From Alistipes sp. (GTDB taxonomy: Bacteria; Bacteroidota; Bacteroidia; Bacteroidales; Rikenellaceae): a DNA stretch of 37,850 nucleotides. Each line of letters opens with the position of its first letter. Within the stretch, counting starts at the first letter, position 1. Both the position numbers and the translations under genes were made by a program. The stretch spans positions 1 through 37,850 of the forward strand of contig JAGCLX010000002.1 in NCBI GenBank assembly GCA_017646785.1. The letters run 5' to 3'. The notes beneath the pieces are model-generated. The model saw only the letters and a list, made by a program, of their open reading frames with translations. It had not been told where the DNA came from and searched no databases. Shown here in pieces: positions 25,975 to 33,733 of the stretch.

Positions 25975-26952
25975 TTAAGCATTAGCGAAATCGGCATATA
26001 CAAGGAGCTCCTCATCGAGGATCTCGCAGCCCACCATGAAGATGGCACGCTGGCGATTCTCCATCTCGTCGGGGTTGTACCACATGCGCACCTCCGAGCC
26101 AGGATAGTCGGCGGTGTTGACCGCAAGCACCAAGTTACGCTTATCGGTAAGGATACAGAACGAACTTGCCTGCGTTGCGTTATGTGGCATATACTGCGAC
26201 ACTCCCATATCTACGAGCTTAATACCGTGATACAGAAGCTCTCGGCGACCCGAAACGACATCGATGTATGTGCCATCGGCGCCAAACTGATCGAGATACT
26301 GCTCATAGGCATCATAGAGGTCTGCCGTGAGGAAGTAGACGAGGTTGCCCTCCGCCTTGAGCGCCTTGAGCGCAGGGGGTGCTGCAACCCACATAGGGTG
26401 AAGGATATCGACGATATTTGTTGCCGAGGGTGCTTCATCACCACACTCCACAACGGGCATGTTGCTTGTCTTGGCATACTTAGCTGCAAGTGTAAGGAAG
26501 CCGTTGAACTTGTTGTAGTTTGGTGCGTTGACATCACCCACCCACATCGTTACACGCACGCTCTCAGCAATGGCGCGACGGAACATCTCTGTCTCTGCCT
26601 GCTCAAGCTCCGAACCTGTCAAGTCATCGAGGTTTACATCTGCACGACCCGTGATTAGCTCATACACCTGCTGGAAGTAATCCGACGCCGAAAAGCCCAC
26701 CTCGGCCTTCACCTTAAATAGCTCGATTACCTTCTGCTGGCGGATTGCCGACTCACCGCCCTCCCAGCCGGTTGAGTACTCCTTAAGGATGTCGGTACGA
26801 GGGCTCCACATCTGAATTGTTGTGGGCACAGGCATGTTGTAGAGCGTGTGAATACCGAGCTGCTCTGCGCTCTCACCCGCAAACATTGGGCGGAAGAAAA
26901 TTGTCTCAAGGTCGCGACCTGTGTAGGTCTTAGGATTCTCAATAAGTCCCAT
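25975..26952 (-). CDS. Probable major capsid protein (HK97-fold type)
   Basis: A 325-residue protein between the prohead protease and the portal genes. The layout fits an HK97-type coat: a helical N-arm, then N-G-F-L (about 165), a central helix and strand region, G-N-L-V-Y-F-L-T and L-Y-H-G-I-K-L-V-D-M-G near 240-260, and late strands with D-K-R-N-L-V-L-A-V-N-T and a final E-I-L-D-E-E-L-L-V-Y-A. Assignment rests on these patterns and on context, not on a strong signature. No separate scaffolding domain is evident, so the N-terminal arm may act as the scaffold. Confidence 0.7.
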   Translation of the reverse strand: MGLIENPKTYTGRDLETIFFRPMFAGESAEQLGIHTLYNMPVPTTIQMWSPRTDILKEYSTGWEGGESAIRQQKVIELFKVKAEVGFSASDYFQQVYELITGRADVNLDDLTGSELEQAETEMFRRAIAESVRVTMWVGDVNAPNYNKFNGFLTLAAKYAKTSNMPVVECGDEAPSATNIVDILHPMWVAAPPALKALKAEGNLVYFLTADLYDAYEQYLDQFGADGTYIDVVSGRRELLYHGIKLVDMGVSQYMPHNATQASSFCILTDKRNLVLAVNTADYPGSEVRMWYNPDEMENRQRAIFMVGCEILDEELLVYADFANA

Positions 26953-27016
26953 AGTGTTAAAGTTTTAAGTGTTTATTAATTAATAGTTTAAGGTTGGTGT
27001 TTTAGGTATATTCGTA

Positions 27017-28183
27017 CTATCTTAGGCGTATCGACTTGGCATCGCTGTCGTAGGCTCGTCTGCGGTCGGTGTTCGCCCCCTCGCGCACACTGGGGTCCTC
27101 CACACTCTTTACTATTGTTGGCTCAGTAGCTCTCTGACGCTCCCCAAAGGCAATCATCGAAGGATTCTTCGCCCCACTCTTTGCCGCCACTACATCGTGA
27201 GGTATGTAGTTGACATCGTCGCACACATCGGGCATATCCTCCTCCTTCTTGCCAATACCGAGCGCTCGCAGCAACGCCCTTACACCAGAGTTGATGGGCA
27301 ACTCTGGCTTCTCGCTCTTTTGAGCATCGCCATCGTTGGCTATGGCATCTGCAAGTCCCACAGCCACCACCTCCGCGGGCGATAACCAGCGTCCCTTGCC
27401 TCCATTTTCCGACATGAGCTGCGCCATCTCCTCTACGCTACGACCCGAATGTCGGGCATAAATCTCAGCGATGCGCAGGTCTGTCTGACGCAACAACTCC
27501 ACCTCCGCCTGTATCTCCTCGGCATTACCCTCAACCGAGCACAACGAGTTGTGAACAAGGTATAACGACGTTGGGGCTATTAGGCGACACCCCTCACTTG
27601 CAGCCTGTGCGACGATAGTTGCCGCCGAGGCGGTATAGCCATAGCAACACGTTGTCACATGAGCACCCGTTGCTCTTAGCGCCTCGTAGATGAGCATTGC
27701 ATCGTTCACATCGCCACCCGTAGAGCGAATGTTCACACGAATATGAGCGTTGCTTATGTCGGCAATGCGCGCCACACACTCCTTAAACTCCTCGTATGTA
27801 GCCACCCTACTCTCAGGATTATCAAACTGCCACGACTCCGAGAGGCCTATCGTACCCTCGATATCGATTGTCGTGACCTCGGTTTCATTCTTAATTTTGA
27901 TTGTTGACTCCATTGTTTTAAAATTTGATTGTTGTTTTTCAATTACATAGACCGCATCTCTCACCTTTTCATAGGAGCAGCAAAACTCTACTGCCACCTG
28001 CGACATAGCGCGACACTTACCACCCATGCGCCGCTTTTGCTCTGTCACACGGCGATACATAACCCTCTTCTCGAGCCTTGACACATCGAGCAAATCGTAA
28101 CGAAGAAGCATTCCTATGAGGCGTTCATATCGACGCAAGGCGCGAGGTTGTACAGCTATGGTAGCACTACGATCGTAATTCAT
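27017..28183 (-). CDS. ClpP-fold prohead protease with extra N-terminal domain
   Basis: A 388-residue protein from the ATG at 28183 (a GTG lies two codons earlier). Residues 1-90 form a basic, helical region ending in a helix-turn-helix-like M-S-Q-V-A-V-E-F-x-x-S-Y-E-K-V-R-D. From about 91 begins a ClpP/S14-type protease: S186 in G-Y-T-A-S-A-A, H211 in L-V-H-N and D279 in G-L-A-D-A-I form the serine, histidine and aspartate triad. The C-terminal 100 residues are a charged linker. Such proteases mature phage heads. An internal ATG at 27913 follows an AT-rich block, so the protease may also be made as a separate shorter protein. Confidence 0.85.
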   Translation of the reverse strand: MNYDRSATIAVQPRALRRYERLIGMLLRYDLLDVSRLEKRVMYRRVTEQKRRMGGKCRAMSQVAVEFCCSYEKVRDAVYVIEKQQSNFKTMESTIKIKNETEVTTIDIEGTIGLSESWQFDNPESRVATYEEFKECVARIADISNAHIRVNIRSTGGDVNDAMLIYEALRATGAHVTTCCYGYTASAATIVAQAASEGCRLIAPTSLYLVHNSLCSVEGNAEEIQAEVELLRQTDLRIAEIYARHSGRSVEEMAQLMSENGGKGRWLSPAEVVAVGLADAIANDGDAQKSEKPELPINSGVRALLRALGIGKKEEDMPDVCDDVNYIPHDVVAAKSGAKNPSMIAFGERQRATEPTIVKSVEDPSVREGANTDRRRAYDSDAKSIRLR

Positions 28184-28207
28184 AATCACTTGGTATAAAA
28201 CACTTTA

Positions 28208-30535
28208 TTAATCCGTTAGTCGGCGTACGAACACACATCGAGCTATCTTCCTTTCTACGTCATAGCTCTCTATTGAGTCGAGCCTAAACAGCGAGTTCTG
28301 CCCACACGCATTAAGGCGGAAGTTGGAGCGCACCGTCGCACCACTCTCGTTTGGCATAAAGAGCGAGGCATACTCCATAGGCTGCAGTCGTATATCACAC
28401 TCCAGGCGCTGACGCATAGCCCTCTCATTGAGCTCTGTGTCGTAGTAGCGATGCAAGCCTCTGCAGCCATCCCTATCATCGAAGCACAGCGTTGCACCAC
28501 GCTCCTTGGAGTGGAACGTAACCAGAGGGTAACCCTCGCCACCATTTGGCGACAGCCAGTACTCACCCGTTGGCAGCTCGGCCATGCCATAGTAGAGCGC
28601 CACACGAGGTTCCACGTTGTCACCCTCTGCCAGGATATTGCGATCCCCCACCGTAAGCACCATGGCCGATGGTGCCGTTGCCGACGCTCCGGCGAAGGAG
28701 GCGATGGGATGAAAGAGGGGGTTGAGAAGGCTCTCCGTGCTACGCTTGACAGCATAGTTCTCAACATGACAGTCCCAAGTTCCCAAGTCGCCATCCTCAC
28801 CCTCGGCATAGCGTGCCGCAGCTCCATCTGCAGGTTGATAGCCCAGCACAGTACGCTGATAACTCTCCGAGGCTCGCTCCGTAACCACCTCATGCGTGCC
28901 CACCTGCCTATCTCGCCAGTCTACCTCCTCACCACCAAAGAAGTCGTCGTACGGCTCTACATAGAGGCTCTTTGTTGGCTCATGGCTGTAGAAGCGGAGG
29001 TTGTACATATGAGCTATAGCTTCGAGCAGCTCAGCCTGCGAGATATCTATATTCGCCACATCCGAGAAGGTGATATACTCGCCATAGCCCACCGTACCAC
29101 CAAACACTGGCGTCACACTACACCCCGCATGCAGCGTCATCTGCTGCCCCTCGTATGCACCTCCAAAGAAGATGTCGTTGAAGAGTTTAGGGTTCGAGGG
29201 CGACAGACTCTCAAACGGCGTACGCACATCGAGCACCACTTCACGGCTACCACCATCCGACACATATCCATCATAGAGCGCCCAGTCACCATCGTAGACT
29301 ACAAAATCACTGCTTCCAACAGGCCTAACCCAGAGCTTAGTACTGCCACTAAACTCATTGCTGAAGCTCACCGTTGTCACCCTTGATGTGATGATGTTGT
29401 AACCGCTGAGCATATACGAGCTCTTAGGGTCAAAGTCAAAGATATAGAGCTTATACTGCTGTCCTCCCATAACGTTATCACGCATGTCGATAAAGGGGTT
29501 ATGCAACGCCACCTCCACATTACAGCCATTACCAAGATGCAGTTGTGTAAATCCTGTCAGGTAGCGCGATGAGGTGATTTTATACTCCGTCGTGTAGTGC
29601 AGGTGCATGTCAAACGCTACGTTTATCTCGCGCTTTGGCTTGAATACGGGGCGACCATCATCGAAGGTAAAGCACCCGCCATTGGCATAAGCGCCCTGCA
29701 TCGTAGTACCATCATCACCCACCACGTTGGGGTCTACGGTATCGACTATCGCACCCACGTTCGACGCCATCACCGGCTCCCAGACATAGGTTCTACCATC
29801 CTCACCCGCCGTTGCCGCCACCGACCTACTACGCATAGCCTTAAAGCCCATAGCCGACGTCAACTGCGACGTGTCAACACTCTTGTAGGCACCACTCATA
29901 ACCAAGCGTTTCATCATCGAAGTGTCAAAGAACTCACTCTTAAGCTCGTAGCCGCTGTCACTCACCATCTTCTTCACCAACCCCTCAACCGATATAAACG
30001 GGTAGTAGTCGTGTGGCATCATCACCCTCTGTGCCACATAAAGACCCGTCTCCTCAGGCTCGGGGTAGCTATCATAACGCAGTGGCAGCATACGCACAGC
30101 GCGACTTCCACTCCATGTATCCTCGATGGCTGGCAAAGTCATGGGCATCGACAACTCCACCCCGCTATCTCGCAACCTCGTTTTTGCGGCATTATGCGCC
30201 CAATCATGCCCCGGCACTCGCAGACCTATTCGATAGTAGACCGCCTCACCATCTCGCTCCACACCCAACACCGTGGCCTCACCCTCGAAGATGGGCGTTC
30301 CATCGACGACAACCGCCCCCATATGCTGCGAGGCGTTAAACTCCTCTACGCGATGTAAATCGTTGGCATACCCCAGCAACTCCGTCACCACTGGCGTCGC
30401 CACCACCTCGACCTCCATTTGCAGGTTCTCGCGCCACGCCTGAACACTCTCAAAGCGCTTTGCACTGTAGCGCGGCAGTTCAACCTTCTCATTGCGCAGC
30501 TTGCACTCCACACCATCAATACGCAGTAGCGTCAT
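28208..30535 (-). CDS. Large phage tail-like structural protein
   Basis: A 775-residue protein, beta-rich, with no signal peptide and no membrane segment. The ATG at 30535 is preferred because it follows a GGAGGT site with 5-base spacing and overlaps the previous stop codon. The N-terminus (L-L-R-I-D-G-V-E-C-K-L then L-P-R-Y-S-A-K-R-F-E-S-V) resembles large proteins at the distal tail or baseplate end of Bacteroidales siphophage operons. Repeated Y/W/F-rich strands and V-D-W-R-D-R-Q-V-G-T-H-E-V-V near 560 suggest a tail-hub or tail-tip protein. I do not recognise a defined family. Confidence 0.6.
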   Translation of the reverse strand: MTLLRIDGVECKLRNEKVELPRYSAKRFESVQAWRENLQMEVEVVATPVVTELLGYANDLHRVEEFNASQHMGAVVVDGTPIFEGEATVLGVERDGEAVYYRIGLRVPGHDWAHNAAKTRLRDSGVELSMPMTLPAIEDTWSGSRAVRMLPLRYDSYPEPEETGLYVAQRVMMPHDYYPFISVEGLVKKMVSDSGYELKSEFFDTSMMKRLVMSGAYKSVDTSQLTSAMGFKAMRSRSVAATAGEDGRTYVWEPVMASNVGAIVDTVDPNVVGDDGTTMQGAYANGGCFTFDDGRPVFKPKREINVAFDMHLHYTTEYKITSSRYLTGFTQLHLGNGCNVEVALHNPFIDMRDNVMGGQQYKLYIFDFDPKSSYMLSGYNIITSRVTTVSFSNEFSGSTKLWVRPVGSSDFVVYDGDWALYDGYVSDGGSREVVLDVRTPFESLSPSNPKLFNDIFFGGAYEGQQMTLHAGCSVTPVFGGTVGYGEYITFSDVANIDISQAELLEAIAHMYNLRFYSHEPTKSLYVEPYDDFFGGEEVDWRDRQVGTHEVVTERASESYQRTVLGYQPADGAAARYAEGEDGDLGTWDCHVENYAVKRSTESLLNPLFHPIASFAGASATAPSAMVLTVGDRNILAEGDNVEPRVALYYGMAELPTGEYWLSPNGGEGYPLVTFHSKERGATLCFDDRDGCRGLHRYYDTELNERAMRQRLECDIRLQPMEYASLFMPNESGATVRSNFRLNACGQNSLFRLDSIESYDVERKIARCVFVRRLTD

Positions 30536-31497
30536 AGTGCACCTCCTTTCCACTCCTCGCTGATATCCAAGGAGATAGTATGTAGCTGCCCCTTAGCATC
30601 AAACGCCACCTCGCGGCTTTCCAGCTCTACAACAGTTACACTATCCTCCCTGTCGGCAAAGACCACCGGCGAGAGCAACACCTCCGCTATACGCTCCACC
30701 TCCTCACTACTCTCACATCGCGAGCATAGACGACTACGCACCCAGCCATTCACGCTTCGCAACTTAAGTCTATTCACGCCCTCAACGCTCTGCACACCAA
30801 CGCCATAGCCCAACTTTAAGCAATGAGGGAAAGCATATCGCTCGATACCACCGCGGTGGTTGTACCACAGTAGCGCACGCGATGCTGCCCCGCGCTCCAC
30901 AACCCTATATCTAAAACTCTGCACCACCTGACTGTCCAACGTAGCCTCCAACTCCACCACATCACCCACCGCCATGCGCTTGGTCGAGAAAATCACCTCC
31001 GTGGGATAACCACTCGTCTGCGTCGAGGACTGCAACTGCGTCATCGTGCCACTGCCATATAGCATCTTCACGGCAACATGAGCCTTTCCATATAGCGTCA
31101 ATCGCACCGAATCACCATACTCAACAACCTGGTAGTCAACCATAGTGCTCAATGCACATGGCTTTGTTGTATCGAACTGCGAGCGGAAGAACAACCTCTC
31201 CACAGACTCTACTCCGTTGATACACACAGTCACACGTTTTGCCGACGTTGAGCGCATAATGGACAACGGGCGGGTACTCCATGTGGGCGACAATGACACA
31301 CTCTTAGCTATGTAGGGCGCAATATCCACCTCTCCCTTTACCACGCCGTACAACATCAAGCTACCAAACAGGCTTCCACTTGTAGAATCAATAATGTCCA
31401 CCGACACATCCTCAGGCACATCCCCTTCGGTGCTAAAACGATAGACTAACGGCTCTCTCCACGATGCTCCGTCAGCAGGTATTGATATAAACCTCAT
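30532..31497 (-). CDS. Phage tail-like structural protein, first gene of cassette
   Basis: A 321-residue, beta-rich protein. The ATG at 31497 is chosen because the reading frame upstream of it lies in AT-rich leader. It contains several S-W/Y-x-x-Y strands and cysteines grouped at S-R-L-C-S-R-C-E-S. It looks like the partner that precedes the large tail-tip protein in Bacteroidales phages. The family is unrecognised and the role is inferred from position and size. It overlaps the next gene by 4 bases and is preceded by a leader of about 225 bases. Confidence 0.55.
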   Translation of the reverse strand: MRFISIPADGASWREPLVYRFSTEGDVPEDVSVDIIDSTSGSLFGSLMLYGVVKGEVDIAPYIAKSVSLSPTWSTRPLSIMRSTSAKRVTVCINGVESVERLFFRSQFDTTKPCALSTMVDYQVVEYGDSVRLTLYGKAHVAVKMLYGSGTMTQLQSSTQTSGYPTEVIFSTKRMAVGDVVELEATLDSQVVQSFRYRVVERGAASRALLWYNHRGGIERYAFPHCLKLGYGVGVQSVEGVNRLKLRSVNGWVRSRLCSRCESSEEVERIAEVLLSPVVFADREDSVTVVELESREVAFDAKGQLHTISLDISEEWKGGAL

Positions 31498-31728
31498 ATT
31501 AAATAATTTAATTTTATAAAAATTTGTATAATTCCCCTGGGCGTCACCACTACAGCTACACCAAACCAATGTTAATAATTATGTCAACAAGATGTTAATT
31601 TATGACAATATTGTATAGTACTACACTATATAACAGTATATTATAGATGTTGATAACTCACCACAACTCACTCTAAGCACATATAATAAACTCTCTTTCC
31701 CAAACCGTTTACATCATGTTTTACGGTG

Positions 31729-31760
31729 CAAATATACAACACCAAAAAGGCGTTGTCAAG
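31729..31760 (-). promoter_or_regulatory. Promoter of the phage-derived cassette
   Basis: Minus-strand CTTG (31760-31757, within CTTGACA), 20 bases and TATATTTG (31736-31729). This is the same arrangement as the promoter at 4529-4560, so the cassette appears to be read by the normal host sigma factor. Expected start near 31722, giving a leader of about 225 bases to the ATG at 31497. Confidence 0.65.
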
Positions 31761-31905
31761 AGTTTTGGTTAAATTTTTTTACTATAAATTTTAGAAGAAA
31801 ATTAAACATTTTAACATACAGCGCATTACAAAAACAGCCGACACAAAATATCTACAACACACAAAGTGCATCACTCAACAAAAGTAAAGTGTCGGAGAAT
31901 AGACC

Positions 31906-31932
31906 TTGAATAAAAAATTTTCGTTATATTTG
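31906..31932 (+). promoter_or_regulatory. Promoter of prfA
   Basis: A perfect TATATTTG (31925-31932) lies 60 bases before the prfA ATG. The best upstream element is TTG at 31906-31908, 16 bases away, a slightly short spacing. Confidence 0.5.
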
Positions 31933-31992
31933 CGCACAAAATAGTATTAATAGGGAGGTATACCCTCTACAAACAGAACACAACAGAATAAT

Positions 31993-33078
31993 ATGGCAGA
32001 TAATTCAATACTTATTCGCCTTGATGGTTTGAAGCTCAAGTACGAGGAGATTGGCCAGAAGCTCACCGACCCCGAGGTGATTGCCGACGTTAAGCAGTTC
32101 GTACAGCTCACCAAGGAGTTCAAGGAGCTTGAGCCCATCGTTGAGACATCGGATCGTTTCCGCACAGCGCTCGCCAACCTCGCAGAGGCTAAGGATGTGC
32201 TTGCAAACGAGAAGGACGAGGAGTTCCGCGAGATTGCGCGCGAGGAGATTGCTACGCTCGAGCCCGCCATCGAGAAGATGGAGGAGGAGATTAAGCTTCT
32301 TCTCATCCCCAAGGATCCTCAGGATGACAAGAACGCCATTGTCGAGATTCGTGGCGGTACTGGCGGTGACGAGGCAGCCATCTTTGCTGGTGACCTTCTC
32401 CGCATGTACACCAAGTACATTGAGTCTAAGGGCTGGCGCTACGAGATCACCTCTGCATCGGATGGTGCTGCAGGTGGCTACAAGGAGGTTGTCCTCAAGG
32501 TTACTGGCCAGAGCGTATATGGCACATTGAAGTATGAGTCGGGCGTGCACCGCGTTCAGCGCGTTCCCCAGACCGAGACACAGGGCCGTGTACACACCTC
32601 TGCAGCCTCTGTAGCCGTATTGCCCGAGGCTGAGGAGTTCGATATCGAGATCTCTATGAACGACATCCGCAAGGATATCTTCTGTGCATCAGGTCCTGGC
32701 GGTCAGTCAGTTAACACCACATATTCGGCTATTCGTCTTACCCACATCCCCACAGGTATCGTCGTGCAGTGCCAGGATCAGAAGTCACAGCTCAAGAACT
32801 TCGACAAGGCATTCGAGGAGTTGCGTACCCGAGTATTCAACCTCGAGTACTCTAAGTACCTCGACGAGATTGCTTCGAAGCGTAAGACCATGGTATCTAC
32901 AGGTGACCGTTCTGCAAAGATCCGCACCTATAACTACCCACAGGGTCGTATCACCGACCACCGTATCAACTACACTATCTACAACCTCTCAGCATTTATG
33001 GACGGCGACATTCAGGATGTCATCGACCAGCTTATCGTAGCCGAGAACGCGGAGCGTTTGAAGGAGAGCGAGTTGTAG
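31993..33078 (+). CDS. prfA: Peptide chain release factor 1
   Basis: A 361-residue class I release factor reading UAA and UAG. The catalytic G-G-Q is at 236-238 in A-S-G-P-G-G-Q-S-V-N-T-T. The stop-codon-reading loop is V-Q-R-V-P-Q-T-E-T-Q-G-R-V-H-T-S, in which P-Q-T takes the place of the P-x-T tripeptide (P-A-T in E. coli). Length is standard. It has its own promoter and ends at a strong terminator. Confidence 0.97.
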   Translation: MADNSILIRLDGLKLKYEEIGQKLTDPEVIADVKQFVQLTKEFKELEPIVETSDRFRTALANLAEAKDVLANEKDEEFREIAREEIATLEPAIEKMEEEIKLLLIPKDPQDDKNAIVEIRGGTGGDEAAIFAGDLLRMYTKYIESKGWRYEITSASDGAAGGYKEVVLKVTGQSVYGTLKYESGVHRVQRVPQTETQGRVHTSAASVAVLPEAEEFDIEISMNDIRKDIFCASGPGGQSVNTTYSAIRLTHIPTGIVVQCQDQKSQLKNFDKAFEELRTRVFNLEYSKYLDEIASKRKTMVSTGDRSAKIRTYNYPQGRITDHRINYTIYNLSAFMDGDIQDVIDQLIVAENAERLKESEL

Positions 33079-33133
33079 AGCATAGGGGGAGATAAAGGTT
33101 TAAGATAGACTTATGGAGCGCTGCTCCACATCT

Positions 33134-33166
33134 CGACCAAACCCCGAGGGGCTTGGTCGTTTTGTT
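33134..33166 (+). terminator. Terminator of prfA
   Basis: Arms cgaccaaacccc and ggggcttggtcg pair over 12 positions with one mismatch around a gag loop (33134-33159), followed by ttttgttt. A second small hairpin (tggagc/gctcca) lies just before it at 33114-33128. Confidence 0.85.
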
Positions 33167-33181
33167 TAACACCTGGCTATA

Positions 33182-33733
33182 ATGAAGGCACTCTCACACA
33201 TAACGCACATCATCATCGCTCTTTTGTGCGCCGCGCCACTCATGGCACAACATCCGCTGTATGTCGTTAATGGCAAGACTGTGGATGGCATCGAGCACAT
33301 CCCTCAGAGCGACATCGAGTCCATCGAGGTGCTCCCTGCTGATGAGGATACGATTTCGAGGTGGGGTCTTGCCGCCTCGGAGGGTGTTATCGCCGTGCGA
33401 CTCATCTACGACACCCCGGCATCATTCTCTGCCGAGGGCATAGACAACTACACGGCATACCTCGCCAAGAGTGTCAAGTGGGATAGCAACATGCCCGCCG
33501 AGCGTGCATCGCTGCGTATCGCCATCGCCGAAGATGGCACTGTCGCAATTGCCGAGGTACTCGACTACACCTCGCGTCAGTTTCTTAAGCGCCTCACCAA
33601 AGCCATAGCGACATCACCACGCTGGCAACCCGCCATACGCGACGGCAGAGCAATAGAGAGCCTCCACCTTGTCAACATACAACTACCTGTTGGCAAGGAG
33701 CTTCCGAGCGAGCACTATGTCATAATCCACTAA
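33182..33733 (+). CDS. Small secreted protein with TonB-plug-like and TonB-C-like parts
   Basis: A 183-residue exported protein with a signal peptide ending near residue 23 (M-A-Q). Residues 26-74 read like the core of a TonB-dependent receptor plug: V-V-N-G-K, then D-I-E-S-I-E-V-L-P-A-D, then G-V-I-A-V-R. Residues about 110-172 resemble a TonB C-terminal domain: E-D-G-T-V-A-I-A-E-V-L-D, P-R-W-Q-P-A-I-R-D-G-R-A-I and final I-Q-L-P-V. There is no membrane barrel, so it is not a receptor. The role is unknown; a periplasmic adaptor between TonB systems is a guess. It shares the TAATG junction with xseA. Confidence 0.75.
   Translation: MKALSHITHIIIALLCAAPLMAQHPLYVVNGKTVDGIEHIPQSDIESIEVLPADEDTISRWGLAASEGVIAVRLIYDTPASFSAEGIDNYTAYLAKSVKWDSNMPAERASLRIAIAEDGTVAIAEVLDYTSRQFLKRLTKAIATSPRWQPAIRDGRAIESLHLVNIQLPVGKELPSEHYVIIH

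Larger units (their letters stand above)
23472..31497 (-). mobile_element. Phage-derived gene cassette without integration or packaging genes
   Basis: Eight same-strand, closely spaced genes with phage structural or lysis character and all frames open: two tail-like proteins, prohead protease, capsid, portal, a DUF6712-like head protein, holin and P5-like lysin. Several overlap by 4 to 26 bases, as in phage operons. There is no recognisable integrase, repressor, replication gene, terminase, tape measure or att repeat. Flanks are ordinary chromosomal genes (prfA and a GH20 gene). It is either a decayed prophage or a domesticated particle-forming element; the intact frames, own promoter and terminator favour the second. 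Confidence 0.8.
31498..31992. other. Divergent intergenic region between the phage cassette and prfA
   Basis: 495 AT-rich bases with no supported gene on either strand. It holds one promoter for each side (31729-31760 and 31906-31932) and a long minus-strand leader (31498 to about 31722) with no open frame. The rest shows short tracts such as ttaaataatttaattttataa but no convincing inverted repeat, tRNA or att-like repeat. Confidence 0.7.

Noticed and set aside
25936..26658. 240-codon plus-strand frame opposite the capsid gene
   Set aside because: The opposite strand carries a gene fitting a clear phage context; the long antisense frame follows from its codon composition.
29597..30358. 253-codon plus-strand frame opposite the large tail-like gene
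   Set aside because: No recognisable domain, low-complexity His/Arg-rich composition, and no promoter or start signal.
23400..31900. Attachment-site repeats around the phage cassette
   Set aside because: I compared the two edges by eye and found no direct repeat longer than chance; no tRNA lies at either edge.
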